8,588 bases of DNA from Clostridia bacterium (GCA_017614095.1 JAGACN010000165.1:1-8588), one strand, 5' to 3'. Counted from the first letter of the stretch, positions 1 through 7,228 are shown. Program-made: numbers and translations. The notes: generated by a model not told the origin, from the sequence alone.

Positions 1-144
1 GGGGAAGCGAAAGAAGCGGATCTCGGCATCGCGGGCGGGAACGGATATGTCGTTCTGTTCCGGAAGGGAACCGTTATCGGACGGATTCCCGCGGACGAGG
101 CCGTGGATGTTCTGATCGAAACCATCAACCGGGGCGATTTCTGA
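1..144 (+). CDS. ispG: 4-hydroxy-3-methylbut-2-enyl diphosphate synthase (IspG/GcpE), C-terminal end only
   Basis: Frame 1 is open from the first base to the TGA at 142-144, giving the last 47 residues of a protein. The segment begins GEAKEADLGIAGG and continues with a short 'LFRKG' strand. This matches the IspG C-terminus, where a GPGEA-x-x-AD-x-GIAGG stretch is followed by a 'lF.kG' strand and a final helix. IspG is an iron-sulfur enzyme of the MEP isoprenoid pathway that converts methylerythritol cyclodiphosphate to HMBPP. The cluster cysteines lie upstream of the window and cannot be checked. The gene is followed after 35 bases by polC with no terminator between them, so the two are probably cotranscribed. 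An ispG-polC order is common in clostridia, which supports the call. The identification rests on a short but distinctive segment. Confidence 0.85.
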   Translation, partial: GEAKEADLGIAGGNGYVVLFRKGTVIGRIPADEAVDVLIETINRGDF

Positions 145-163
145 GTTGCCCCGATTCTGTCGG

Positions 164-171
164 AAAGGAGG
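164..171 (+). promoter_or_regulatory. Ribosome binding site that decides the polC start
   Basis: AAAGGAGG at 164-171 is a near-perfect Shine-Dalgarno sequence. A GTG at 171-173 is in frame with polC but overlaps the motif itself, so it cannot be started from this site. The TTG at 180-182 lies 8 bases downstream, the normal spacing, and is the better start. Confidence 0.8.
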
Positions 172-179
172 TGCAGGCG

Positions 180-3100
180 TTGCCGCGTCCTTTTTTGGAA
201 GTCTTTGCAAAATATAAGCCGGACGATGCGGAGAAGGCCTGCATCGACCGGATTCTTTCCTACCAGCTGAAAGTCGGACGGGCGGATAAGATCCTGGAGG
301 CGGAGCTTTCGTTCTCGTCTCCGGTTCCCCAGGAAACGCTGTTTTCCATCGAACGGGCGATTCAGGACGCGTACGAGCTGAACCGTGTCCGGATCTATCC
401 GGTTTATCCGTCCGAGTTCTTTACCGAGGAGTCGGTCCCGGCCCTGGTCCGGGAACTCATGCGCGAGGGAACGGTCGCCCGGGGCTTTTTCGACGCCTTC
501 CGGATCGGAGCCTTCTCCCCCGAGCAGCTGATTCTGGAGATTCCGTTCGACGAAGGCGGCCTGTCTCTCGTGGATACGGCCCGCGCTCCGCAGCTGCTCT
601 CCGACATCATTCTGCGGGAATACGGAATCCGCTGCCGGGTGGACATCCGTTCTTCGGACGACTACGCGGCCTATTTCGAACAGTTCGAGCAGGCCTCCCG
701 GGAACAGCTCCACCGGATGATGGAGCCGGCAGCCGCCCCAGAAGCCGAGGAAGAGCCGGAGGAAACCCTGCCGGCCTCCAATACGCTTTCGAAGACGCCG
801 GGCACGGTGACCCGGCTGGACGAACACCGCTACCGGACGGGCTCCGTGACCTTCGACTGGTCGAACCCGACCGCGGTCCTGGGAAATCCCTTTTCGGTCG
901 AGTCCGAAGAGGAAATCACCCCCCTGGACGCCCTGACGTCCCCCCGGCGCGGCGTGATTGCCATGGGTCTGCTTTCGTATCTGGATTCGAAGGATACCAA
1001 ACAGGGGGATAAAACCATCTTTACCCTGCACCTGACGGACGGGATTTCTTCCGTCGCGGTCAAGTGCATTCTGCGCAAAGAGGAGGCGGAGCTGTTTTCG
1101 CAGGCGCTCTGCCAGAAGAAAAAGAAGATCAAACGCGGGACCGTCGAGCTGTTTCTGTACGATCTCGCCCTTGCCGTCCGGGGTTCGCTGCGGCAGGACC
1201 GCTTCGACGGCGAACTGGCGATTACCCCGCACGCCGTCCAGATCATCGGCAGAGTCGAGCGGTCGGACGATGCCCCGAAAAAGCGGGTGGAACTGCACTG
1301 CCATACGAATATGTCCGCCATGGACGCGACGATTCCCCCGGATCAGCTGATCCGGACGGCGTCGCATTTCGGCATGCCGGCCGTCGCCGTGACCGATCAC
1401 GGAAACGTGCAGGCGTTCCCGGAACTCATGCTGACGGCGGAGAAATCGGACGTCAAGGTTCTCTACGGCATGGAAGCCTATTTCGTGGACGATACCGCCC
1501 GCGCCTATTTCGGCGAAGAGCGGGGCGGCTTTGCGGACGAATGCGTCGTCTTCGACCTGGAGACGACGGGCCTTTCGTTCTTGACGGACGCCATCACGGA
1601 AATCGGCGCCGTCCGGGTCCGGGACGGGGAAATCTTAGACCGGTTCGACACCTTTGTCGATCCGGGCCGGCCGATCCCCCCTGCCATCACGGAGCTGACC
1701 GGCATCACGGACGAGATGGTCGCGGGCGCGCCTTCCCCGAAGGAGGCGCTGGAAGCGTTCCTGGATTTCGCGGGAGATTCGCTCCTGATCGCCCACAACG
1801 CGTCCTTCGATATTTCCTTCCTGCGCCGCGCGGCGGAGCTGTCCGGAAAGACGGTGTCAAACCCGTATCTGGATACCGTTCCCATGAGCCGGTACGTCAA
1901 TCCGGAACTGAAAAACCATAAACTGGACACCGTGGCCGAATACTTCGGCCTGGGCGACTTCCGCCACCACCGGGCGTCGGACGACGCCGAGATGCTGGCA
2001 AGGATCTATCTCTGCATGACCGAAAAACTGCGCAGGGAAGGCGTTCACGATTTTGCGTCCCTGTCCCGGACCATGTCCGAGCGGGCGGATCCCCTGCGGC
2101 AGAAGACGTATCACCAGATTCTGCTCGCGAAGAACCTGACGGGCTTAAAGAACCTGTACCGTCTGGTTTCCGCGTCTTATCTGAACTACTACCGGAAGGT
2201 GCCGCGCATTCCCAAAACGCTGTTGAAGCAGCACAGGGAGGGCCTGATCGTCGGGTCGGCCTGCGAGGCGGGCGAGCTGTTCCGGGCAATCCTGGAAAAC
2301 AAGACGGACGAGGAACTCAAGGAGATCGCGTCCTTCTACGACTATCTGGAAATCCAGCCGATTTCCAACAACCGTTTCCTGATCACGGAAGGCCGCTTGC
2401 CGGACGAGGAGGCGCTGAAGGATCTGAACCGGAAGGTGGTCGCCCTGGGCGATGAACTGGGGATTCCCGTCGTTGCCACATGCGACGCGCATTTCTTAGA
2501 GGAACAGGACGAGATCGTCCGCAAGATCCTGTTGACCGGCATGAAGTTTTCGGACGCGGACCGCGATGCGGGTTTGTATTTCCGCACCACGGACGAGATG
2601 CTCCGGGAGTTTGACTACCTGGGAGAGGAGACCGCCTACCGCGTGGTCGTGGAGAACCCGAACAAGATCGCGGACGAAATCGAGCGGATCCGCCCGATCC
2701 CGGACGGCAAGTTCCCCCCGAAGATGGAAGGGGCCGAACAGGAACTGCAGGACATCTGCCGGAAGCGGGCGAAGGACTGGTACGGAGATCCGCTGCCGGA
2801 ACTCGTGGAAAAGCGGCTGGAAACGGAGCTGGGCGCCATTATCAAACACGACTTCGCCGTGCTGTACATGATCGCGCAGCGTCTGGTCGCCTATTCGAAT
2901 TCGCTCGGCTACATGGTCGGGTCCCGGGGATCCGTCGGATCGTCCTTCGTGGCGACGGTTGCCGGCATTTCCGAAGTCAACCCGCTGCCCCCGCACTACC
3001 GGTGCAAATCCTGCCGGTACACGGAATTCGTCACGGACGGTTCGGCCGGGTCCGGCTTCGATCTGCCCGAGAAGCGCTGTCCCCGCTGCGGGGAAAAACT

Positions 3101-4586
3101 GTACCGGGACGGCCACGACATTCCCTTCGAGACGTTCCTTGGATTCGAAGGCGACAAGTCCCCGGATATCGACTTAAACTTTTCGGGCGACGTCCAGGGC
3201 AAGATTCACAAATACACCGCGGAGCTGTTCGGGGAGGAGAACGTCTTCCGGGCCGGAACCATCGGCACGCTGGCGTCCAAGACCGCGTTCGGCTACGTGG
3301 CCAAATACTGCGAGGAGCACGGCGTCAAGCTGTGCCGCGCCGAGACGGAGCGCCTGATTGCGTCCATGGTCGGCATCAAGCGGACGACCGGACAGCATCC
3401 GGGCGGCATCATCGTCGTGCCGCGCGAATACGACGTCTACGACTTCACCCCGGTCCAGCATCCCGCGGACGCGCCGGATTCGGACATCGTCACCACGCAT
3501 TTCCAGTTTACCTATCTGCACGAGACGATTCTGAAGCTGGACGAGCTCGGCCACGATATGCCTACCAAACTGAAGCTGGCGGAACAGCTGACCGGCATCC
3601 CGGTGTCAGAAGTCGACACGTCGGATAAAAACGTCTACGAACTGTTCCATTCCTTAAAGCCTTTGGGCATCCGCCCGGAGGACACGGCGGGGATCGAACT
3701 GGGCACGCTAGGCATTCCGGAATTCGGCACGGGCTTCGCCCAGCAGATGTTAAAAGACGCGCAGCCGAAGACGTTTGCGGACCTTTTGCAGATTTCCGGC
3801 CTTTCCCACGGGACCAACGTCTGGGTCGACAACGCACAGGATCTGATCCGGAGCGGCGAGCACACCATTTCCGACGTCATCGGGACGCGGGACAGCATCA
3901 TGCTGTATCTGTGTTCCATGGGGCTGGACAACGCCACGGCGTTCGCCACCATGGAGGCGGTCCGGAAGGGCAAGGGTCTGAAACCAGACATCGAAGAGAA
4001 GATGCGGGACCACGGCGTGCCGGACTGGTACATCGAGTCCTGCAAGAAGATCAAGTACCTGTTCCCGAAAGCCCACGCGGCGGCCTATGTCATGCAGGCC
4101 ATTCAGTTCGCCTGGTACAAAGTCTACCGTCCCCTGGAATTCTACGCGGCCTACTTCACCGCGGCGCCGGACGGCTTCGACGGCGAAATCGTGCTGCGGG
4201 GCAGGGGCGGCATCACCCGGTTCTTGGACGAAGTGAAGCGGGCCGGCAACGACGCCAGCCAGCGCGACCAGGACGTCGCGGACGCCCTGAAGCTGGTTCT
4301 GGAGAGCATCGCACGCGGGGTCCGCTACCTGAAGCCGGACCTTTACCGGTCGGACGCGAAGGCGTTTCTGCCGGAAGACGGCGCGATCCGCCTGCCGTTC
4401 TCGGTCTTTCCGGGGCTCGGCGTGTCCGCAGCGGAGAAAATCGTGCGGGCCCGCGCGGACGGGGAGTTTTTCTCCCGGTCCGAACTGCAGGAGCGCGCGC
4501 AGCTGTCCAAATCCGTCATGGAGGTTCTGGCGTCCGCCGGGGTCCTGGACGGCATGAACGAGACGAACCAGCTGACCCTGTTCTGA
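180..4586 (+). CDS. polC: DNA polymerase III alpha subunit, Gram-positive PolC type
   Basis: PolC is the replicative polymerase of Bacillota, with polymerase and 3'-5' proofreading activity in one chain. From the TTG at 180 it has 1468 residues, close to the usual 1430-1470. In order there are: an N-terminal domain; an acidic linker (about 184-200); an OB domain (about 256-357); a PHP domain with H373, H375, D406-H407, E432 and a CDAH motif at 768-771; and, inside the PHP domain, a DEDDh exonuclease (D459/E461, D544, H597/D602). The polymerase part follows, with a C942/C945-C967/C970 zinc site, the catalytic PDIDLNFSG motif (D996, D998) and LKLDELGHD (D1121). KRTTGQHPGG and FPKAHAAAY motifs are also present. 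The chain ends in QLTLF, a beta-clamp binding motif like QLSLF of B. subtilis PolC. All key residues are present and the frame is unbroken. It probably belongs to the ispG operon. The only uncertainty is the start: GTG at 171 would add three residues but overlaps the ribosome binding site. Confidence 0.98.
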   Translation: MPRPFLEVFAKYKPDDAEKACIDRILSYQLKVGRADKILEAELSFSSPVPQETLFSIERAIQDAYELNRVRIYPVYPSEFFTEESVPALVRELMREGTVARGFFDAFRIGAFSPEQLILEIPFDEGGLSLVDTARAPQLLSDIILREYGIRCRVDIRSSDDYAAYFEQFEQASREQLHRMMEPAAAPEAEEEPEETLPASNTLSKTPGTVTRLDEHRYRTGSVTFDWSNPTAVLGNPFSVESEEEITPLDALTSPRRGVIAMGLLSYLDSKDTKQGDKTIFTLHLTDGISSVAVKCILRKEEAELFSQALCQKKKKIKRGTVELFLYDLALAVRGSLRQDRFDGELAITPHAVQIIGRVERSDDAPKKRVELHCHTNMSAMDATIPPDQLIRTASHFGMPAVAVTDHGNVQAFPELMLTAEKSDVKVLYGMEAYFVDDTARAYFGEERGGFADECVVFDLETTGLSFLTDAITEIGAVRVRDGEILDRFDTFVDPGRPIPPAITELTGITDEMVAGAPSPKEALEAFLDFAGDSLLIAHNASFDISFLRRAAELSGKTVSNPYLDTVPMSRYVNPELKNHKLDTVAEYFGLGDFRHHRASDDAEMLARIYLCMTEKLRREGVHDFASLSRTMSERADPLRQKTYHQILLAKNLTGLKNLYRLVSASYLNYYRKVPRIPKTLLKQHREGLIVGSACEAGELFRAILENKTDEELKEIASFYDYLEIQPISNNRFLITEGRLPDEEALKDLNRKVVALGDELGIPVVATCDAHFLEEQDEIVRKILLTGMKFSDADRDAGLYFRTTDEMLREFDYLGEETAYRVVVENPNKIADEIERIRPIPDGKFPPKMEGAEQELQDICRKRAKDWYGDPLPELVEKRLETELGAIIKHDFAVLYMIAQRLVAYSNSLGYMVGSRGSVGSSFVATVAGISEVNPLPPHYRCKSCRYTEFVTDGSAGSGFDLPEKRCPRCGEKLYRDGHDIPFETFLGFEGDKSPDIDLNFSGDVQGKIHKYTAELFGEENVFRAGTIGTLASKTAFGYVAKYCEEHGVKLCRAETERLIASMVGIKRTTGQHPGGIIVVPREYDVYDFTPVQHPADAPDSDIVTTHFQFTYLHETILKLDELGHDMPTKLKLAEQLTGIPVSEVDTSDKNVYELFHSLKPLGIRPEDTAGIELGTLGIPEFGTGFAQQMLKDAQPKTFADLLQISGLSHGTNVWVDNAQDLIRSGEHTISDVIGTRDSIMLYLCSMGLDNATAFATMEAVRKGKGLKPDIEEKMRDHGVPDWYIESCKKIKYLFPKAHAAAYVMQAIQFAWYKVYRPLEFYAAYFTAAPDGFDGEIVLRGRGGITRFLDEVKRAGNDASQRDQDVADALKLVLESIARGVRYLKPDLYRSDAKAFLPEDGAIRLPFSVFPGLGVSAAEKIVRARADGEFFSRSELQERAQLSKSVMEVLASAGVLDGMNETNQLTLF

Positions 4587-4597
4587 GGAGCGGGGAT

Positions 4598-4623
4598 ATA
4601 ATCCAATCAAATGATTGGATTAT
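4598..4623. repeat. Perfect 12+12 bp inverted repeat, candidate operator
   Basis: ATAATCCAATCA (4598-4609) and TGATTGGATTAT (4612-4623) are exact reverse complements separated by AA. The dyad starts 11 bases after the polC stop. It could form a hairpin in RNA, but the stem is AT-rich and no T-tract follows, so it is a poor intrinsic terminator. Its position 22 bases upstream of the -35 box of the xpaC promoter fits a regulator binding site better. The left arm also contains a TATAAT (4597-4602) with only a weak -35 match upstream. The binding protein is unknown. Confidence 0.7.
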
Positions 4624-4641
4624 CAAATAATTGTATGATAA
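4620..4641. repeat. Second dyad TTATCA-N10-TGATAA
   Basis: TTATCA at 4620-4625 and TGATAA at 4636-4641 are exact reverse complements with a 10-base spacer. The left half overlaps the end of the 12+12 dyad and the right half lies 3 bases upstream of the -35 box. It may be another regulator site, or simply part of the AT-rich upstream region that could act as a promoter UP element. Six-base arms in AT-rich DNA can arise by chance, so this is less certain than its neighbours. Confidence 0.35.
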
Positions 4642-4644
4642 CTA

Positions 4645-4673
4645 TTGACAACGCGTCCGCGTTGTGGTATACT
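4645..4673 (+). promoter_or_regulatory. Sigma-A promoter for the xpaC-telA-lemA-TPM unit
   Basis: TTGACA (4645-4650) is a perfect -35 box. TATACT (4668-4673) matches the -10 consensus in five of six positions, and the spacer is the ideal 17 bases. The upstream 50 bases are strikingly AT-rich compared with the surrounding genes. Transcription would begin near 4680, giving a leader of roughly 30 bases before the xpaC start at 4709. This also rules out the in-frame GTG at 4664, which lies upstream of the -10 box. Confidence 0.85.
4648..4665. promoter_or_regulatory. Palindromic operator-like site inside the promoter spacer
   Basis: ACAACGCG (4648-4655) and CGCGTTGT (4658-4665) are exact reverse complements around a central TC. 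The site overlaps the last three bases of the -35 box and ends two bases before the -10 box. A dimeric repressor bound here would block RNA polymerase. A MerR-type activator is less likely because the spacer is 17 rather than 19-20 bases. The regulator is not encoded in the window and is unknown. Confidence 0.7.
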
Positions 4674-4708
4674 GTTCCCACGGCCCGAGGGAAAGGAGGG
4701 TGTGTTCC

Positions 4709-5383
4709 ATGAATGATAAGAAGAAAGTGAAGGAAGTGCAGGCGGAAAACGGCGCGCGCTTCCGCGAAAAGAAGGTTCCCCTTGCCTACCCCTACTGGTG
4801 CGCCGCGGCGGTCTGGATTTTCGCCGCCCTGTTCGTCCGGATGAAGAGCATTTGGTCGATTCTGATCGTGGCAGCGGTTTCCTTCGTGGTCTTCTGGATC
4901 GCGAAGGCGATTTTCAAGCCGGAGATCCGGATGGAGGAGATCCCGTTCCAGTCCGGGAACGCGGACCTGGATTCCCTGGTCGGGGAACTGGACGATTCCG
5001 TACGCCGCATTGAGGCGGCCGGGACGGCCATCGCGCCCGAACGCCCGCAGACCGCGGAGCAGCTCCGCAAGATCCTTTCCACCGTCGGAAAGATCCGGGA
5101 GTGCCTGATCAAGGATCCGGAGGATTCCAAGATGTCCCGCCGGTTCTTAACCTATTACCTGCCTTCCACCGCCAAACTGGCGGAGAAGTACGCGTCCACC
5201 CTGTCCGAGAAGGCGGAGACGGACTCCGCGAACAAGACCCTGGAAGCGATCGACCGCTCCCTGATCCAGATCGACGAAGCGTTCCGCCGTCAGTACGACG
5301 CCCTGTACGAAAACGACAGGATCGACGTGACGTCGGACATCGCGGCCCTGGAGACCATGCTTAAGCAGGACAACCTGGCCTGA
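4709..5383 (+). CDS. xpaC: XpaC-family membrane protein (5-bromo-4-chloroindolyl phosphate hydrolysis family)
   Basis: The product has 224 residues; B. subtilis XpaC is of similar size. The ATG at 4709 has a strong AAAGGAGG at 4692-4699 with 9-base spacing. A charged N-terminus is followed by two hydrophobic segments at about 27-44 and 48-68 with a very short link, so both ends probably face the cytoplasm. The soluble C-terminal part has family signatures: RRFLTYYLPSTAKLAEKY at 124-141 and the end motif IDVTSDIAALETMLKQDNL. The family name comes from a phenotype in B. subtilis; no phosphatase motif is visible and the biochemical role is not known. In B. subtilis xpaC stands directly before the TelA-family gene yaaN. 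The same pair occurs here, 34 bases apart, which strongly supports both calls and suggests that the products work together. It is the first gene after the promoter at 4645-4673. Confidence 0.85.
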   Translation: MNDKKKVKEVQAENGARFREKKVPLAYPYWCAAAVWIFAALFVRMKSIWSILIVAAVSFVVFWIAKAIFKPEIRMEEIPFQSGNADLDSLVGELDDSVRRIEAAGTAIAPERPQTAEQLRKILSTVGKIRECLIKDPEDSKMSRRFLTYYLPSTAKLAEKYASTLSEKAETDSANKTLEAIDRSLIQIDEAFRRQYDALYENDRIDVTSDIAALETMLKQDNLA

Positions 5384-5417
5384 AACCAATCAACATTATC
5401 ATACGGAGGACACGATC

Positions 5418-6566
5418 ATGAGCGATACACCCGAACTGACCCTGGATCCCTTTGCCCAGGCCGAAAACCCCGCATTTGCCGAAACCGCTCTCGCCAAAGC
5501 CGATCCGCAGACCGATATGGCGGAAATGATTCAGTCCGGTCTTTCGGAAGAAGAGAAGAAAATGGTGACCGAGTTCGCCGGGAAGATCAACATCGCGGAC
5601 ACCGCCGTCGTGCTGCAGTACGGCGCGGGCACGCAGCAGAAGATCGCGGCCTTCTCCGACAGCGCCCTGAAATCGGTCCGGACGCAGGACCTCGGCGAGA
5701 CCGGGGACGTGCTGGCCAAGCTCGTTGCGGAACTGAAAGACTTCGATTCCGACATCGATCAGGCGGGCTCCCGTTCGCTGTTCCGCCGTACCAAGAAGAA
5801 GATCACGGCGCTGAAGGCGAAGTACGACAAGGTGGAGGGCAGCGTGTCCAACATCGTCGACACGCTGGACAAGCACCAGGTGACCCTCTTAAAGGACGTT
5901 TCCGTCCTGGACGAACTGTACCAGACCAACTTTACCTATTTCAAGGAACTGTCCATGTACATCGCCGCCGGCAAGCTGAAGCTGGAGCAGGAGCGCAACG
6001 AAACCCTGAAGGAACTGCGGGAGAAAGCGGAGCAGTCAGGTCTGCCTGAAGACGCCCAGAAGGCGAACGACTACGCAGGCATGTGCGACCGGTTCGAGCG
6101 GAAGCTTCACGATCTGGAGCTGTCCCGCGCCGTTTCCATCCAGATGGCGCCCCAGATCCGCATCGTGCAGGGCAACGACACCCTGATGTGCCAGAAGATT
6201 CAGTCCACGATCGTCAACACCATTCCGCTCTGGAAGAGCCAGATGATCATCGCCCTGGGACTCGAGCACTCCGAGCAGGCGCTCCGCGCTGAGCGGGCGG
6301 TCACCGACATGACCAACGACCTGCTGAAGAAGAACGCGGCGCTTCTGCACCAGAGCACCGTGGAAACCGCCAAGGAGAACGAGCGGGGCATCGTGGACAT
6401 CGAAACGCTGTCCCAGACCAACCGCGAGTTGATCGCGACGCTGGACGAGGTTCGCCAGATCCAGTCCGACGGCAAGGCGAAGCGCCGGGAGGCGGAAGCC
6501 GAACTCGGCCGCATCGAGGAAGAACTCAAGGCAAAACTGCTCGAGTACACCAAGCCCGCGGAGTGA
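5418..6566 (+). CDS. telA: TelA/YaaN-family toxic anion resistance protein
   Basis: The 382-residue length is normal for the family (B. subtilis YaaN is about the same). The ATG at 5418 has GGAGGA at 5405-5410 with 7-base spacing. The protein is largely helical and rich in charged residues, with no membrane segment or signal peptide, so it should be cytoplasmic, perhaps held at the membrane by XpaC. Family hallmarks are clear: an LFRRTKKKI stretch near 121-129 followed by a KYDKVEGSVSNIVDTLD helix; YIAAGKLKLEQE at 181-192; SIQMAPQIRIVQGND at 240-254; an IVNTIPLWKSQM segment near 265-276; and GIVDIETLSQTNRELIATLDE near 324-344, followed by an IQSDGKAKR motif. TelA/KlaA/KilA homologues were named for tellurite resistance on plasmids, but chromosomal members are widespread and have been linked to tolerance of envelope-active agents. 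No enzymatic motif is known, and the true function here is an inference from family. Confidence 0.93.
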   Translation: MSDTPELTLDPFAQAENPAFAETALAKADPQTDMAEMIQSGLSEEEKKMVTEFAGKINIADTAVVLQYGAGTQQKIAAFSDSALKSVRTQDLGETGDVLAKLVAELKDFDSDIDQAGSRSLFRRTKKKITALKAKYDKVEGSVSNIVDTLDKHQVTLLKDVSVLDELYQTNFTYFKELSMYIAAGKLKLEQERNETLKELREKAEQSGLPEDAQKANDYAGMCDRFERKLHDLELSRAVSIQMAPQIRIVQGNDTLMCQKIQSTIVNTIPLWKSQMIIALGLEHSEQALRAERAVTDMTNDLLKKNAALLHQSTVETAKENERGIVDIETLSQTNRELIATLDEVRQIQSDGKAKRREAEAELGRIEEELKAKLLEYTKPAE

Positions 6567-6568
6567 TT

Positions 6569-6593
6569 CCGGGGTTTGATCACAACCGGTTTT
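6569..6593 (+). terminator. Weak terminator- or attenuator-like hairpin between telA and the LemA-like gene
   Basis: CC (6569-6570) and GGTT (6573-6576) can pair with AACCGG (6584-6589), leaving a two-base bulge and a seven-base loop. The stem is followed by TTTT at 6590-6593. The stem is short and imperfect and the T-run is brief, so at most this would lower transcription of the two downstream genes. No separate promoter is visible between telA and the LemA-like gene. The structure may be chance. Confidence 0.25.
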
Positions 6594-6607
6594 CCATCAT
6601 CCGGAAG

Positions 6608-6620
6608 GGAGGTGTCCTCC
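6608..6620 (+). promoter_or_regulatory. Ribosome binding site of the LemA-like gene within a self-complementary hairpin
   Basis: GGAGG at 6608-6612 is the Shine-Dalgarno core for the TTG start at 6622. After a three-base loop (TGT) it is followed by its exact complement CCTCC at 6616-6620. Folding of this five-pair GC stem would hide the ribosome binding site. Translating ribosomes leaving telA end 42 bases upstream, so they would not directly open it. Confidence 0.5.
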
Positions 6621-6621
6621 G

Positions 6622-7179
6622 TTGAAAAAAACACTTAAATACAGTGTGGGGCTGTCCGCCGTCGTGCTGGTGCTCCTGATCCTTTCGTCGATTCTGTTCG
6701 GGGTCTACCGGACGGCGGCGGGGCTCGAGCGCGCAGTTCTCGCCGCGTACAACGCGTCGGGCAGCGACGGCGCGGGACGGTTTGCCAATCTTTCGGAGCT
6801 GACGGTCTCGTGCCTGACCGACGCGAAGGAACTGGCGAAAATCGCCGCCGACGCAGGAGTCAGTCCCGGGACTCTGGCCGAAGACGCGGAAAGCCTGTCC
6901 GGACAGCTCGCCTCCGACCCGTTCGTCGGAGAAAAGGCCCTTTCGGACCTGTTCGGCGAGGCCTCGGTTCTGTACTACGGAATCCAGTCCGACGCCTCCG
7001 CGGATCCCGCTCTGAAGGAAGCCGCGGCCGCCGCGTTCCGGTCCATGGAAACCGCCCGGAAACGGCTGGGAGAAGCCGGGGCGTACGCCGAAGCGGCGAA
7101 AGCCTACAATGAAATGATTACCGCGTTCCCGGCATCCCTGATCCTTGCCGGACGCAAACCGGCGGTTCTGTTCCGCTGA
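6622..7179 (+). CDS. Divergent LemA-family membrane protein
   Basis: The product has 185 residues, the usual LemA length. The start is the TTG at 6622, preceded by GGGAGG with 9-base spacing; no better start exists. Residues 8-28 form one strong N-terminal membrane helix after a KKTLK basic start. The rest is alanine-rich and helical. The clearest LemA signature is at the C-terminus: AKAYNEMITAFP at 159-170, then a hydrophobic stretch and GRKPAVLF at 177-184. This mirrors the family's YN-x(5-6)-FP ... FG(F)-x-x-x-x-(Y/F)F ending. The N-terminal half lacks the usual EEQVNEAWAQVE-like and DLIPNLV-like motifs, so this is a diverged member. LemA proteins are anchored in the membrane with the helical bundle outside or in the periplasm; their function is unclear. 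Direct adjacency to a TPM-domain gene, a common LemA partner, supports the assignment. Confidence 0.68.
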   Translation: MKKTLKYSVGLSAVVLVLLILSSILFGVYRTAAGLERAVLAAYNASGSDGAGRFANLSELTVSCLTDAKELAKIAADAGVSPGTLAEDAESLSGQLASDPFVGEKALSDLFGEASVLYYGIQSDASADPALKEAAAAAFRSMETARKRLGEAGAYAEAAKAYNEMITAFPASLILAGRKPAVLFR

Positions 7180-7203
7180 AAACGGCAAAGATCCGCCGAA
7201 GGA

Positions 7204-7217
7204 CCTTTTGAAAGGAG
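7204..7217 (+). promoter_or_regulatory. Ribosome binding site of the TPM-domain gene, overlapped by a short hairpin
   Basis: AAAGGAG at 7211-7217 serves the ATG at 7229 with an 11-base gap, slightly long. The preceding CCTT (7204-7207) can pair with AAGG (7212-7215) around a TTGA loop. The four-pair stem is weak. The motif also decides the start: upstream in-frame TTG codons such as 7145 fall inside the LemA-like gene and have no binding site. Confidence 0.4.
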
Positions 7218-7228
7218 ATGAGAACGTC

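Noticed and set aside
1064..1921. Long open frame of 285 codons on the + strand inside polC
   Set aside because: It lies wholly within the conserved OB, PHP and exonuclease part of polC in another frame, is rich in Arg, Gly and Pro as expected for a GC-rich shadow, and shows no recognisable family or ribosome binding site.
3750..4610. Long antisense open frame of 286 codons opposite the polC 3' end
   Set aside because: It mirrors conserved polymerase codons, has no promoter or ribosome binding site and no recognisable domain. High GC keeps antisense frames open.
4598..4623. The 12+12 dyad as an intrinsic terminator of polC
   Set aside because: The stem is mostly A-T pairs, the loop is only two to four bases, and the following bases CAAATAATTG contain no T-run. 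An operator role was preferred, though RNA end mapping could change this.
4619..4651. Divergent promoter on the - strand in the polC-xpaC gap
   Set aside because: A TTGTCA (4651-4646) and a GATAAT (4624-4619) can be read on the - strand, but the spacing is 21 bases and no - strand gene follows.
4664..4708. Upstream GTG at 4664 as the xpaC start
   Set aside because: It lies before the -10 box of the promoter, so it would not be in the transcript, and the ATG at 4709 has an excellent ribosome binding site.
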